Origin: Spirochaetia bacterium
GTDB lineage: Bacteria > Spirochaetota > Spirochaetia > Treponematales > Rectinemataceae
NCBI GenBank assembly: GCA_029975555.1
Contig: JARKOY010000131.1
Location: 1-56,132 of the forward strand
DNA: 56,132 nt
Direction: 5' to 3'
Numbering within the stretch: the first letter of the stretch is position 1; the number at the start of each line of letters is the position of its first letter. The translations under genes were made by a program, and so were the position numbers. Shown here piece after piece: positions 1-8,738 of this stretch. Under the pieces are notes generated by a model that saw nothing but the letters and a program-made list of their open reading frames with translations, did no database searches and was not told where the DNA came from.

Positions 1-185
1 CAAAGGCTGAGGTTGGGTGCGTTGTAGAAAGAAGAAAGTTCTGGAAACGCCGCTTCCCAACACCTTTAAAAACATCTCCCGAATACCTGCCTCGCTATGC
101 CCTCGCCTAACCCTCCCATCTGCAGGCTTCGGAACACTATATGCTGATTGACCAGCGCCGAGGCTTTCGGTACACTGGCTCCGCT

Positions 186-1985
186 ATGATCACAATCCAC
201 GAACTGCGCAGAAAATACATCGAATTTTTCAAGGCCCACGGGCATGCCGAGATCAGCGGCAAATCGCTCATTCCGGAGAACGACCCCACGGTGCTCTTCA
301 CCACAGCGGGCATGCACCCGCTTGTCCCCTATCTGCTCGGCGAACCGCATCCTGCTGGCAAGCGCCTCACCGATTACCAGAAGTGCATCCGCACCGGCGA
401 CATCGACTCGGTCGGCGATCCGAGCCACCTCACCTTCTTCGAGATGCTCGGCAACTGGTCGCTCGGCGATTATTTCAAAAAAGAGGCGATCCGCTGGTCG
501 TACGAGTTCCTCACGAGCCCGGAGTACTTGGGTATAGATCCTGCGAAGTTGTCCGTGACGGTGTTTGCAGGCGAAGAGGACATACCCCGCGACGACGAGT
601 CTGCAGAGATATGGCAGTCGGTCGGCATCCCCCCAGAGAGGATTTATTTTCTTCCGCGCGAGGACAACTGGTGGGGCCCGGCGGGCGAGACCGGTCCCTG
701 CGGCCCCGACACCGAAATGTTCGTCGACACCGGAAAGCCTGCCTGCGGCCCGGACTGCAAACCAGGATGCCACTGCGGCAAATACTTCGAAATTTGGAAC
801 GATGTGTTCATGCAGTACAACAAGACCTCCGACGGGAGCTACAGGCCGCTTGAGCACCCTTGTGTGGATACGGGCATGGGCATCGAGCGCACGGTCGCAA
901 TGCTCCAGGGCAAGAAGTCGGTCTATGAGACTGAAGCCTTCACCCCCATCCTCGCGGTGATCGAGTCGATCACCGGGAAGACGTACGGTGCGCCCGGCAA
1001 CGATCCAGAGGTCGACCGGAGCTTCCGCATCATCGCGGACCACACCCGCGCCGCCACGTTCATCCTCGGCGACCCGAAGGCCGTGCTTCCCTCCAACATC
1101 GGCGCGGGGTACGTGCTCCGCCGTCTCATCAGGCGCGCGGTGCGCCACGGCCGCAAGCTCGGCATCGAAGGCACCTTCCTCTCCAAACCTGCCCGCGCGG
1201 TCCTCGATATCTACGGTGTGCCTTATCCAGAGCTCATCGAGAACAGCGCGCGCATCTTCGAAGAACTCGAGCGCGAGGAGCAGAAGTTCCTCGAGACCCT
1301 CCAGAAGGGCGAGCACGAATTCGAGAAGATGCTGCCGAACCTCATTCGCAACCCGGAGAAGATCATGTCTGGTCGCCTCGCATTTAGGCTCTACGACACC
1401 TACGGTTTCCCCATCGAGCTCACTGAGGAGCTCGCGGGCGAGCATGGGCTCGTCGTCGATCGATCGGGCTTCGATGAGGCCTTCAAAAAGCATCAAGAGC
1501 TCTCGCGCGCAGGCAGCGAACAGGTGTTCAAGGGCGGACTTGCGGACCACTCCGAAGCCGTCACGAAGTATCACAGCGCGACCCACCTTCTACACAAGGC
1601 CCTGCGCATCGTCCTAGGCGACCACGTGGCGCAGAAAGGTTCCAACATCACCGCCGAACGCCTGCGCTTCGACTTTTCGCACCCGGCGCCGATGACGAAA
1701 GCGCAGATCGCCGAGGTCGAGCGCATCGTCAACGAACAGATCGCGCGCGACCTGCCGGTCACCATGGAGGTGATGCCGCTCGAAGAGGCCAAGGCTTCCG
1801 GCGCAATCGCGCTCTTCGGCGAGAAGTATGAGCCTATCGTCAAGGTGTACACGATGGGCGATTTTTCGAAAGAAGTGTGCGGCGGGCCGCATGTTGCGCA
1901 CACGGGAGAACTCGGCAGATTCAAGATCGTGAAGGAGCAGTCGTCGAGCGCCGGCGTTCGACGCATCTACGCGGTGCTCGAATAG
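186..1985 (+). CDS. alaS: Alanyl-tRNA synthetase, short form without C-Ala domain
   Basis: It charges tRNA-Ala with alanine in the cytoplasm and clears mischarged serine or glycine. The class II catalytic core fills the N-terminal half (FTTAGMHP near residue 40, RTGDIDSVGDPSHLTFFEML after it). The editing domain follows, with HSATH at residues 463-467 and CGGPH at 565-569, the four zinc ligands; most bacteria have CGGTH there. The protein stops about 30 residues later, so the oligomerising C-Ala domain of the usual 870-residue enzyme is absent, as in other spirochaetes. The start at 186 fits the family; an in-frame ATG at 141 would add 15 non-conserved residues. Neither start has a clear Shine-Dalgarno. 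Identity is certain, the start less so. Confidence 0.96.
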   Translation: MITIHELRRKYIEFFKAHGHAEISGKSLIPENDPTVLFTTAGMHPLVPYLLGEPHPAGKRLTDYQKCIRTGDIDSVGDPSHLTFFEMLGNWSLGDYFKKEAIRWSYEFLTSPEYLGIDPAKLSVTVFAGEEDIPRDDESAEIWQSVGIPPERIYFLPREDNWWGPAGETGPCGPDTEMFVDTGKPACGPDCKPGCHCGKYFEIWNDVFMQYNKTSDGSYRPLEHPCVDTGMGIERTVAMLQGKKSVYETEAFTPILAVIESITGKTYGAPGNDPEVDRSFRIIADHTRAATFILGDPKAVLPSNIGAGYVLRRLIRRAVRHGRKLGIEGTFLSKPARAVLDIYGVPYPELIENSARIFEELEREEQKFLETLQKGEHEFEKMLPNLIRNPEKIMSGRLAFRLYDTYGFPIELTEELAGEHGLVVDRSGFDEAFKKHQELSRAGSEQVFKGGLADHSEAVTKYHSATHLLHKALRIVLGDHVAQKGSNITAERLRFDFSHPAPMTKAQIAEVERIVNEQIARDLPVTMEVMPLEEAKASGAIALFGEKYEPIVKVYTMGDFSKEVCGGPHVAHTGELGRFKIVKEQSSSAGVRRIYAVLE

Positions 1986-2093
1986 AGGCTAGGTCAGGAG
2001 GGACCCCGGTCCTGCGGAGCAGCACGAGCGGAGAAGCGGAGTTGTAGTTCGAGGCGCCCAGAGCTAAAAAAGACGGATATACAACCCCGTAGC

Positions 2094-2585
2094 TCAGGGC
2101 ACTCTGTTCAGCCTTCTGAGTGCCTGCATGGCCGTGCTGCCGTCTTCTGCCACAAGCCGGACATACCACGGCCCGGCGCACTCGAGCTGCTGCCACCATG
2201 CCTCGCGCACGACTTCCTCGAGCACTATGGTGAATTCGGCGCCATTGTCCGTGCTCGGGGATCGAGCCGGCCCTTTGTACGCACCGTGCGCGCGCCACTG
2301 GAAGAAGACGTAGTCGCCTGGGGCGAGCGAAAACGCGCTGGCCCCTTCGTCGCAGGGCTCTCCGTGCGCCGCGGCGCGGTAGGCCGATTCGATTGGAGGA
2401 GCGCCGATAAGTTTCGGCCCGTCATCGGTCATCCTGGACAATCCACCTTCCGCGAACACGAGGAGGCATTCGCCGAATTGCGAGGCGAGGCCTTCGAGCG
2501 TTGTTGCATCGGTGCCTGCAGGCCTCTCGATCGTGATATACCAGAGTGCGCGGTGCAGATGGAGGATTTTAAGATCGACATTCAT
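2094..2585 (-). CDS. Hypothetical protein, 163 aa
   Basis: I do not recognise this protein. It is a soluble-looking 163-residue product with no signal peptide or membrane segment. Tryptophans are frequent in the second half (FFQWRAHG, EAWWQQLE, GPWYVRLV), which suggests a compact beta-rich domain. The ATG at 2585 follows a GGAAG-type ribosome site; an upstream ATG at 2633 would add 16 residues of weak character. It lies alone on the minus strand between alaS and dxs, so dxs probably has its own promoter in the short gap near 2586-2683. An overlapping forward frame (2286-2678) is less protein-like. Confidence that this is a real gene is moderate. Confidence 0.6.
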   Translation of the reverse strand: MNVDLKILHLHRALWYITIERPAGTDATTLEGLASQFGECLLVFAEGGLSRMTDDGPKLIGAPPIESAYRAAAHGEPCDEGASAFSLAPGDYVFFQWRAHGAYKGPARSPSTDNGAEFTIVLEEVVREAWWQQLECAGPWYVRLVAEDGSTAMQALRRLNRVP

Positions 2586-2683
2586 CCTGGCTTCTTCCTT
2601 TTTCCCAAGGATTTTCGAGGCTTGCCCGCACATCTGTCAAGATGTGGCCAATCCCCTCTTGCGCTGGAAATCGTTTAGGATTA

Positions 2684-4657
2684 ATGATACATTACAATGA
2701 CATGTCGTTACTCGATCGAATCTCAGGGCCCTCTGATCTGAAGGGCTTGTCGATATCCGAACTCCATCGTCTGGCAAAGGAAATTCGCCTGCGCATCATT
2801 GAGACCGTGCAGCGCAACGGCGGGCACCTCGCGTCGAATCTCGGCGTGGTGGAGCTGACCATCGCGCTCCACCGCGTGTTCGATTCGCCAGTCGATGCGA
2901 TCGTGTGGGACGTCGGGCATCAGTGCTATCCCCATAAGATTCTCACCGGCAGGGCGGCGCGTTTTGGCACGCTGCGGCGGAAGGGAGGCATTTCGGGATT
3001 TCCAAAACGTCAGGAGAGCGAACACGATATCTTCGACACAGGTCACTCGTCGACGGCGATCTCTTCGGCGCTCGGCCTCCTGCAGGCCAGAGTGCGCACC
3101 GGCCAGGATGGCAGGGTCATCGCGGTGGTGGGCGACGGAGCCCTCACCGCCGGTATGGCCATGGAAGGACTCAGCAATGCCGGCCAGCTCGGCCTGCCCC
3201 TCATCCTCATTTTGAACGACAACCGCATGTCGATCTCTCGCTCGGTCGGCTCGCTTTCGAGGTATCTGTCGAAGTTGTCGGCCTCGGTGCGGTATCAGTC
3301 CTTGCGGGCCCGCGTCGATGCGACGGTGCTCCGTATCCCGCACATCGGCAGACCCCTTTTTTCACTGATCAACAGGGTAAAGCGTGCGGTGAAGGCGATC
3401 TTCTTTAAGGAAAATCTGTTCGTCGATTTTGGATTCGAGTATGTCGGTCCCATCGAAGGACACAACATCTCCGCATTGATCGACGCTTTTTTGCATGTGC
3501 GCGACCTGAAGCGTCCCGTGGTGGTGCACGTGGTGACCAAGAAGGGCAAGGGGCTCGAGAAGGCGGAGGATGATCCGGAGAGCTTCCACGGCATTGGGCC
3601 CGCATGTCCAGACATCCCAGGCTCTGGCACGACAAGCCACGGGGAGAGTTTTACCGCATCCTTCGCCGATGCGCTCGTCAAGATAGCACAGCTGGACGAT
3701 CGCGTGGTCGCCGTGACTGCGGCGATGAGCTCGGGAACGGGGGTGGTGAAGCTGCAGGAGCGGCTGCCGCAGCGGGTGTTCGATGTCGGCATTGCGGAGC
3801 AGCATGCGGTGGCCTTTGCCGCGGGGCTCGCACAGGGCGGGCTCAGGCCCGTGGTGGCCATCTATTCGACCTTCATGCAGCGGGCGGTGGACCAGGTGTT
3901 CCAGGAGGTGGCGCTCGCGAAGCTGCCGGTGCTGTTTGCGCTCGACAGAGCGGGCGCGGTGGGGGAGGATGGGGAGACCCACCAGGGGATCTACGACATA
4001 GCGCTCTTCAAGTCGCTGCCGAATCTGGTGCTTTTCGCGCCCGCGGACAGCGAGGAGCTCTCCGCGTTTATGCATCTGGCCTTGACGTTGGATATGCCCT
4101 GCATGATGCGCTATCCCAAGGCTTACTCGCCATGCCCTGCGCAGTCCACGCCTCCGCTTGAGCTCGGAAAAGGCATGTTCATGCGAAAAAGAGAGGGCGC
4201 AAAAGTGCTCGTCCTCGCGGTGGGCCCGCTCGCCTACACCGCCGCGGAGGTGAGCGACAGGCTGGGACAGAGGGCGCTTTTTGTGGACGTCTACAACGTG
4301 CGCTTCCTTGCCCCTCTCGACGAAGACTGCCTCGCCTTGCTCTGTGCGAAGTATGAGGGCATTGTGATCGTCGAAGATGGTGTGCGGGTCGGCGGCTTTG
4401 GAGAATCGGTCGCCGCGCTCCTTGCGCGCAAGGGAGTGAAGACGAAAATCGAAGCCTATGGATTTGAGCGCAATCCCTTGGGGCAGGCGTCGAGGGAGGA
4501 ACTTCTCGCGAAAGCCGGCCTCGACGCAAAGGGAATTCGGAAGGCGCTCGGCGACATGCTCCAAAGCTTGGGACTGTCGCCGCAGGCTTCGGGCGCTCCT
4601 GCCGCCGCACGGATCGACACCTTCCCTGTCTCTGGCGAGGTCCAGCATGTCCACTAG
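2684..4657 (+). CDS. dxs: 1-deoxy-D-xylulose-5-phosphate synthase
   Basis: This thiamine-diphosphate enzyme condenses pyruvate with glyceraldehyde 3-phosphate, the first step of the methylerythritol phosphate isoprenoid route, and also feeds thiamine and pyridoxal synthesis. The N-terminal domain has GHQCYPHK and the cofactor-binding GDGALTAGMAMEG followed by NDN. The transketolase-like middle domain has the catalytic-Glu motif FDVGIAEQHAV, and the C-terminal domain is complete. Length (657 aa) is slightly above the usual 620-640. The start at 2684 has AGGA three bases upstream; the ATG at 2702 fits the family N-terminus as well but has no ribosome site. It is the first gene of a packed operon and overlaps folP by 11 bp. 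Confidence 0.96.
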   Translation: MIHYNDMSLLDRISGPSDLKGLSISELHRLAKEIRLRIIETVQRNGGHLASNLGVVELTIALHRVFDSPVDAIVWDVGHQCYPHKILTGRAARFGTLRRKGGISGFPKRQESEHDIFDTGHSSTAISSALGLLQARVRTGQDGRVIAVVGDGALTAGMAMEGLSNAGQLGLPLILILNDNRMSISRSVGSLSRYLSKLSASVRYQSLRARVDATVLRIPHIGRPLFSLINRVKRAVKAIFFKENLFVDFGFEYVGPIEGHNISALIDAFLHVRDLKRPVVVHVVTKKGKGLEKAEDDPESFHGIGPACPDIPGSGTTSHGESFTASFADALVKIAQLDDRVVAVTAAMSSGTGVVKLQERLPQRVFDVGIAEQHAVAFAAGLAQGGLRPVVAIYSTFMQRAVDQVFQEVALAKLPVLFALDRAGAVGEDGETHQGIYDIALFKSLPNLVLFAPADSEELSAFMHLALTLDMPCMMRYPKAYSPCPAQSTPPLELGKGMFMRKREGAKVLVLAVGPLAYTAAEVSDRLGQRALFVDVYNVRFLAPLDEDCLALLCAKYEGIVIVEDGVRVGGFGESVAALLARKGVKTKIEAYGFERNPLGQASREELLAKAGLDAKGIRKALGDMLQSLGLSPQASGAPAAARIDTFPVSGEVQHVH

Positions 4658-5531
4658 CGCGTTCCTTGAGCCCGTGGAAGGGCGAGGTAGAACGCTCAAG
4701 CTCCCGCGCGGCCGCAGCCTGCACCTCGGCTGTGCGCCGGGCGATCTTCCCTGCATCATGGGGATCGTCAACGTGAATCAGGATTCTTTCTTCGAAGGGA
4801 GCAGGAGGCCCGACCCTGCCGGCGCCATTGAGGCTGCGCTCGACATGGTCCGCCAGGGCGCACTGATCATCGACTTCGGCGCTGAATCGACGAGGCCGGG
4901 CTCCACGGAAATCGGTGTGGAAGAGGAACTTGCGCGGCTTTTGCCTGCCGTCGAGGGCTTCCGCGCGGTAAGCGATGCCGTGATTTCCGTCGACACGCGA
5001 CATCCGGAAGTCGCGGAGGCCGCGCTCCGCGCGGGAGCGGATATCGTGAACGACATCGAGGCCCTGGCGCGGCCTGGCATGGCGGAGATTGCCGCACGCG
5101 CCCAGGCTGCCGTGGTGCTCATGCACATGCAGGGCACGCCGCAGACTATGCAGCGCGCCCCCTCATACGCCGACTGCCTCGGAGAGGTCTGCGCCTTCCT
5201 CGAGGATGCTGCCCAGCGTGCGCTCGATGCGGGCATTGCCCCAGAGGCGATCATCCTCGATCCTGGGATAGGGTTCGGTAAATTAAACGAACACAATCTT
5301 GCCCTGCTGCGGGGAATCGGCCGGCTCAAGGGCCTCGGGTATCCTGTCCTGGTCGGCGTCTCCCGCAAGCGGCTCATCGGAGAGCTGACGGGAAGGGATG
5401 TCCCCGAACGCCTCGCGGGCAGCCTCGGCGCGGCGCTCGCTGCGTGGCGCAACGGCGCCGATATCCTCCGCGTGCACGACGTGGCCCCGACCATCGACGC
5501 ACTCCGCGTCTTTCGGGAGGTCGCGCAATGA
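4647..5531 (+). CDS. folP: Dihydropteroate synthase
   Basis: It joins p-aminobenzoate to dihydropterin pyrophosphate in folate synthesis and is the sulfonamide target. Recognisable motifs are IMGIVNVNQDSFFEGS (first pterin-site signature), DFGAESTRPGS (second signature), SVDTRHPEVA, VNDIEAL and VGVSRKRLIGELTG, in the order expected of the TIM-barrel family. At 294 aa it is of normal length. The start at 4647 has GGCGAGG six bases upstream, inside the end of dxs. The stop overlaps the cdaA start as ATGA, so translation is probably coupled. folP directly before cdaA puts folate and c-di-AMP synthesis on one message. Confidence 0.95.
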   Translation: MSTSAFLEPVEGRGRTLKLPRGRSLHLGCAPGDLPCIMGIVNVNQDSFFEGSRRPDPAGAIEAALDMVRQGALIIDFGAESTRPGSTEIGVEEELARLLPAVEGFRAVSDAVISVDTRHPEVAEAALRAGADIVNDIEALARPGMAEIAARAQAAVVLMHMQGTPQTMQRAPSYADCLGEVCAFLEDAAQRALDAGIAPEAIILDPGIGFGKLNEHNLALLRGIGRLKGLGYPVLVGVSRKRLIGELTGRDVPERLAGSLGAALAAWRNGADILRVHDVAPTIDALRVFREVAQ

Positions 5532-6331
5532 ATGCGCCTGCGCTGATCAATTTTCTGACCACCTATGTCCGCCCCGTCCTCGACGTCGGCATCCTCGCCT
5601 TTCTCATCTACAAGACCTATCAGCTCCTCGTCATGACCGATGCCGTGTACCTCATTCGGGGGCTGCTCATCCTCGTGGCGATCTATGGCGCGGCCTTTTT
5701 TCTCAACCTCTCCACGGTGACATGGATTATGAACATCCTCGCCCCAGGACTCGTGGTGGGGCTCGCCATCATTCTCCAGCCGGAACTCAGGCGAATTTTT
5801 ATCCAGCTTGGACGACAGTCGATCATCCGCCAGAAGAGCGCTGCGCGCACTTCTTGGATAGATGCGGCCGTATCTGCCGCCACGTACCTCGCCGGCAAAC
5901 GTCGGGGTGCACTCATCGTCATCGCTCGAAAGGTCGGACTCTCTTCGTATATCGAGAAAGGCATCCCCCTCGATGCGATCATCTCGAGCAGCCTCCTCAT
6001 CTCGGTCTTTGAGCACGACAACCCACTGCACGACGGCGCCGCCATCATTTCACAAGGAAGATTGGCCGCTGCCGGATGCTTTTTGCCGCTCTCCGATCAG
6101 CAGGACATCCGGAAGACCTTCGGCTCTCGCCACCGCGCAGCCCTCGGCATAGCGGAGGAGTCCGACGCGGTTGTCCTCATCGCATCAGAAGAGACGGGGG
6201 CGCTCTCCCTCGCCTACGACTCGAAGCTGTACTACGACCTTTTGCCGGATGAGATCCTGGAGCGGCTCCGCATTCTATTCTCGGAACACAGCCAGCGCGG
6301 CCAAACGAGCGAGGTGGACAATGAGCCTTGA
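5528..6331 (+). CDS. cdaA: Diadenylate cyclase CdaA, membrane-bound
   Basis: It makes the second messenger c-di-AMP from two ATP. Three hydrophobic segments fill roughly residues 12-95 (LDVGILAFLIYKTYQLLV; YLIRGLLILVAIYGAAFF; IMNILAPGLVVGLAIIL). The DAC domain follows, with the catalytic DGA at residues 169-171 and RHR at 201-203, both intact. Length 267 aa matches CdaA. The start overlaps the folP stop (ATGA) and the end overlaps ybbR by 11 bp. CdaA beside YbbR is the standard regulated pair at the membrane, although the usual third partner glmM is not here. In this family c-di-AMP typically controls potassium and osmolyte uptake and wall homeostasis; the targets in this organism are not visible. 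Confidence 0.95.
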   Translation: MNAPALINFLTTYVRPVLDVGILAFLIYKTYQLLVMTDAVYLIRGLLILVAIYGAAFFLNLSTVTWIMNILAPGLVVGLAIILQPELRRIFIQLGRQSIIRQKSAARTSWIDAAVSAATYLAGKRRGALIVIARKVGLSSYIEKGIPLDAIISSSLLISVFEHDNPLHDGAAIISQGRLAAAGCFLPLSDQQDIRKTFGSRHRAALGIAEESDAVVLIASEETGALSLAYDSKLYYDLLPDEILERLRILFSEHSQRGQTSEVDNEP

Positions 6332-7352
6332 TGCCAAAATTTCCAAATTGCTTGAAAACTGGCCGGCGAAGGTCATCTCCCTCGTGGTCGCGATTTTCAT
6401 CATGTTCCTTTACAATCTGACGCGCCTCGACCAGCGGTACATCACCGTGCCGCTCAATATCTCTGAGGGGCGCAGCTACGTGCCCGCAACCGAATACCCG
6501 AAGACGGTCCGCGTGGCAATCCGCGGGGACCGTAACCAAATATACAGGATCCGAGAGAGCGATATCGTGGCGAGCATCGATCTGACGCGCTATGGGTCGG
6601 AAGGCGTCTTCCGCGTCCCCGTAAAACTCGAGCGCCGCGGCGACGCCAGCGACATCGATCCTCTTGAGCTGCGCGCAGATCCCGCGGAGATACCCATCAG
6701 CTTCGAACGCCTCTCGGCGAAACGTGTGGCGATCAGTCCGACCTTCAAGGGGTTTCTCGAACAGGGCTACGAATTGAATTCTTATGAAATCGTGCCGCCG
6801 GAGATCGTCATCGAGGGACCGACGAGCCTCATCGCCAGCACGAAGGACATATCGACCGACGTCATCGAGCTGAGCGGCAAAACAGGCGATTTTTCACTCA
6901 CCGTGCCCCTCGTCAAGCCTTCCAGCCTCATCAACCTCATCGATGTGACCACGGTGCGTTTCACCGCGAAGATTCAGAAGCAGGAACGTCGCATCACGCT
7001 CGATAATGTCACAATTCAGGTGGTGAACCTCGATCCGAGCCTGACGTTTTCAGAAGTCCTTCCGGTAGGGAAGATGACGCTGTTGCCGCGCCAGGGACAA
7101 GATCCCGCAAGGGCGACCGATGCCCACCTTGAGGCGGATTTCAAGGACATCGTCAGACCAGGGCAGTATTCGATTCCGCTCACACCCTTGCCGCCGGAAG
7201 GATTCGATGTCGAGGCTTACGATCCTCTCGTCATCACGGTGCGCCTGCGGACTGCTCCCTCATCGTCGGGATCATCAGGTGCTTCGAGCGGAGCCGGTCT
7301 TCAGGGACAAGGTCAGTCCCAGGGGACCACGGGCCAGCCTGGGACACGTTGA
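6321..7352 (+). CDS. cdaR: YbbR-domain protein, CdaA regulator (CdaR)
   Basis: This is a single-pass membrane protein with extracytoplasmic YbbR repeats that binds and modulates CdaA in Firmicutes. One transmembrane helix lies near residues 15-33 (KVISLVVAIFIMFLYNLT), followed by successive beta-rich YbbR units with the typical VPLNIS, VRIRG-like (VAIRGDRNQIYRI) and GFLEQGYEL patterns. The last about 30 residues are Gly/Ser/Gln-rich and probably disordered. The start at 6321 lies inside the end of cdaA. At 343 aa the protein is of usual size with about three repeats. The functional pairing with CdaA is inferred from family knowledge and gene overlap. Confidence 0.9.
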   Translation: MSLDAKISKLLENWPAKVISLVVAIFIMFLYNLTRLDQRYITVPLNISEGRSYVPATEYPKTVRVAIRGDRNQIYRIRESDIVASIDLTRYGSEGVFRVPVKLERRGDASDIDPLELRADPAEIPISFERLSAKRVAISPTFKGFLEQGYELNSYEIVPPEIVIEGPTSLIASTKDISTDVIELSGKTGDFSLTVPLVKPSSLINLIDVTTVRFTAKIQKQERRITLDNVTIQVVNLDPSLTFSEVLPVGKMTLLPRQGQDPARATDAHLEADFKDIVRPGQYSIPLTPLPPEGFDVEAYDPLVITVRLRTAPSSSGSSGASSGAGLQGQGQSQGTTGQPGTR

Positions 7353-7364
7353 GGAGGAGTGACA

Positions 7365-7742
7365 ATGATTTCCGGTCTTGGCATCGACATCGTTCACGTC
7401 GACCGCATCCGCCATTGGGTCGACAACCCCGGAATTCTCAAGCGATTCTTTCATCCTTTGGAGATCGAAACCGCCAGGTCGCGCGACAGAGGCATGGCCC
7501 TCTCGCTCGCCGCGCGCTTCGCCGCAAAGGAAGCCTTCGGCAAGGCCCTCGGCTCAGGACTGGCCCACTTCGCCCTCGTGGAAGTGGCCGTGATCAACGA
7601 CAGCCGCGGCCGCCCCTTCCTCCTCCTCGAAGGCAACGCGCGCCGCGAGTTCGAGCGCCATGGCGGCGGCACGATCCACCTTTCGATGACGCACGAGGGC
7701 GACAACGCCGTGGCGGTCGTCATTCTGGAGCAGAAGGAATAA
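7365..7742 (+). CDS. acpS: Holo-[acyl-carrier-protein] synthase
   Basis: It transfers 4'-phosphopantetheine from CoA to acyl carrier protein, switching on fatty-acid synthesis. GLGIDIVHVDRI at the N-terminus and AARFAAKEAFGKALG in the middle contain the magnesium- and CoA-binding Asp and Glu residues of the AcpS family; LSMTHEGDNAVAVVI closes the fold. At 125 aa it has the expected size. The ATG at 7365 is preceded by GAGGAGG eight bases upstream and is preferred over the GTG at 7359. It lies 12 bp after ybbR and 3 bp before truA. Confidence 0.95.
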   Translation: MISGLGIDIVHVDRIRHWVDNPGILKRFFHPLEIETARSRDRGMALSLAARFAAKEAFGKALGSGLAHFALVEVAVINDSRGRPFLLLEGNARREFERHGGGTIHLSMTHEGDNAVAVVILEQKE

Positions 7743-7745
7743 CCG

Positions 7746-8738
7746 ATGGAGAGAGAGTCTTCCGAACCCGCCGGGCAGCCGTCTCGGCGCGGGTCTTCGG
7801 TGCGCGCGATCAAACTCGTCCTCGCCTACGACGGCACCGATTTTTCCGGCTGGCAGCGCCAGAAAAACGGCCGCTCCGTCCAGGAAGAGCTCGAAAAGGC
7901 ACTTGCGAAGATGCACGGCCATGAAATCCGCGTGACCGGCGCGGGCCGCACCGATGCAGGAGTCCACGCGATGGGGCAGGTGGCCGGATTTTATACCGAC
8001 ATACGGTCCATCCCTGCGGACCGCTTTGTGCTCGCGCTCAACAAGCTCATGCCGCGCGACGTGCGCGTGCTGTCCTCGGAAGAAGCGCCGCCAGATTTCC
8101 ACGCGCGCTTCGATGCATCCCTGCGACGGTATCGGTATTTTCTGGTGTGTGGGGGGACGCCGGACCCCTTTGCCCTGCGATATGCGCATTGTATCCCCTA
8201 CTACCCGCGCATCGCAGTGTTGAACGCGGCGGCCGCGGTGGTCTTGGGCGAGCACGATTTTTCGACCTTCGCCTCGGCCCAGGACAAGAGTGAATCGCGC
8301 TCACGGCACATCAGCGAGTCGATCTTTTTCTTTGAAGGTGGGCGGCTAGTCTACCAGGTCGCCGGAAATGCGTTTTTGTGGCGCCAGGTGCGTTCGCTCG
8401 TGGGCAGCTTTCTCGAAATCGAGAGAATCGCGGAGAACCCCGCCCACGGCGAGGTGCTCATGCGGCAGCTGCTCGAGTCCCGCGACAGGGGGAGGGCGGG
8501 GGCCACCGCTCCGGCCTGCGGACTTTTCTTGTGGAATGTCGAGTATGGAGCGCGGACGCATGGCCACCCGCGCAGACACAGCGGGACAGGAGTCCAGGGC
8601 GACCGGCGTCCGTCATCCGATGCTCCAGCAGATTCCGGCGCGCGCACTTCGGACGCGGCGTCGGACGCGGCGTCCGGCACGGTATTCCCAGGGCCACGCC
8701 TTGTACCTGGACTTGGATGGATCGATGAGCGCGAATAA
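7746..8738 (+). CDS. truA: tRNA pseudouridine synthase A with disordered C-terminal tail
   Basis: It isomerises uridines 38-40 in the anticodon arm of tRNAs. The catalytic Asp lies in GAGRTDAGVHA; YDGTDFSGWQRQ near the N-terminus and FLWRQVRSLVGSFLEI in the second half are family hallmarks. After the usual end of the fold (GLFLWNVEYG, about residue 265) there is a tail of about 60 residues rich in Arg, Ser, Ala and Asp (including DAASDAAS) that is not part of TruA. The tail region also carries the ribosome site and start of the next gene. Enzyme identity is firm; the tail may have no function. Confidence 0.93.
   Translation: MERESSEPAGQPSRRGSSVRAIKLVLAYDGTDFSGWQRQKNGRSVQEELEKALAKMHGHEIRVTGAGRTDAGVHAMGQVAGFYTDIRSIPADRFVLALNKLMPRDVRVLSSEEAPPDFHARFDASLRRYRYFLVCGGTPDPFALRYAHCIPYYPRIAVLNAAAAVVLGEHDFSTFASAQDKSESRSRHISESIFFFEGGRLVYQVAGNAFLWRQVRSLVGSFLEIERIAENPAHGEVLMRQLLESRDRGRAGATAPACGLFLWNVEYGARTHGHPRRHSGTGVQGDRRPSSDAPADSGARTSDAASDAASGTVFPGPRLVPGLGWIDERE

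Noticed and set aside
66-1586. 506-residue open frame on the minus strand
   Set aside because: It lies antisense to alaS, has biased GC-rich composition and no recognisable domain; alaS is certain.
3362-4771. 469-residue minus-strand frame over dxs/folP
   Set aside because: It is shadow coding of high-GC genes; the sense genes have clear catalytic motifs.
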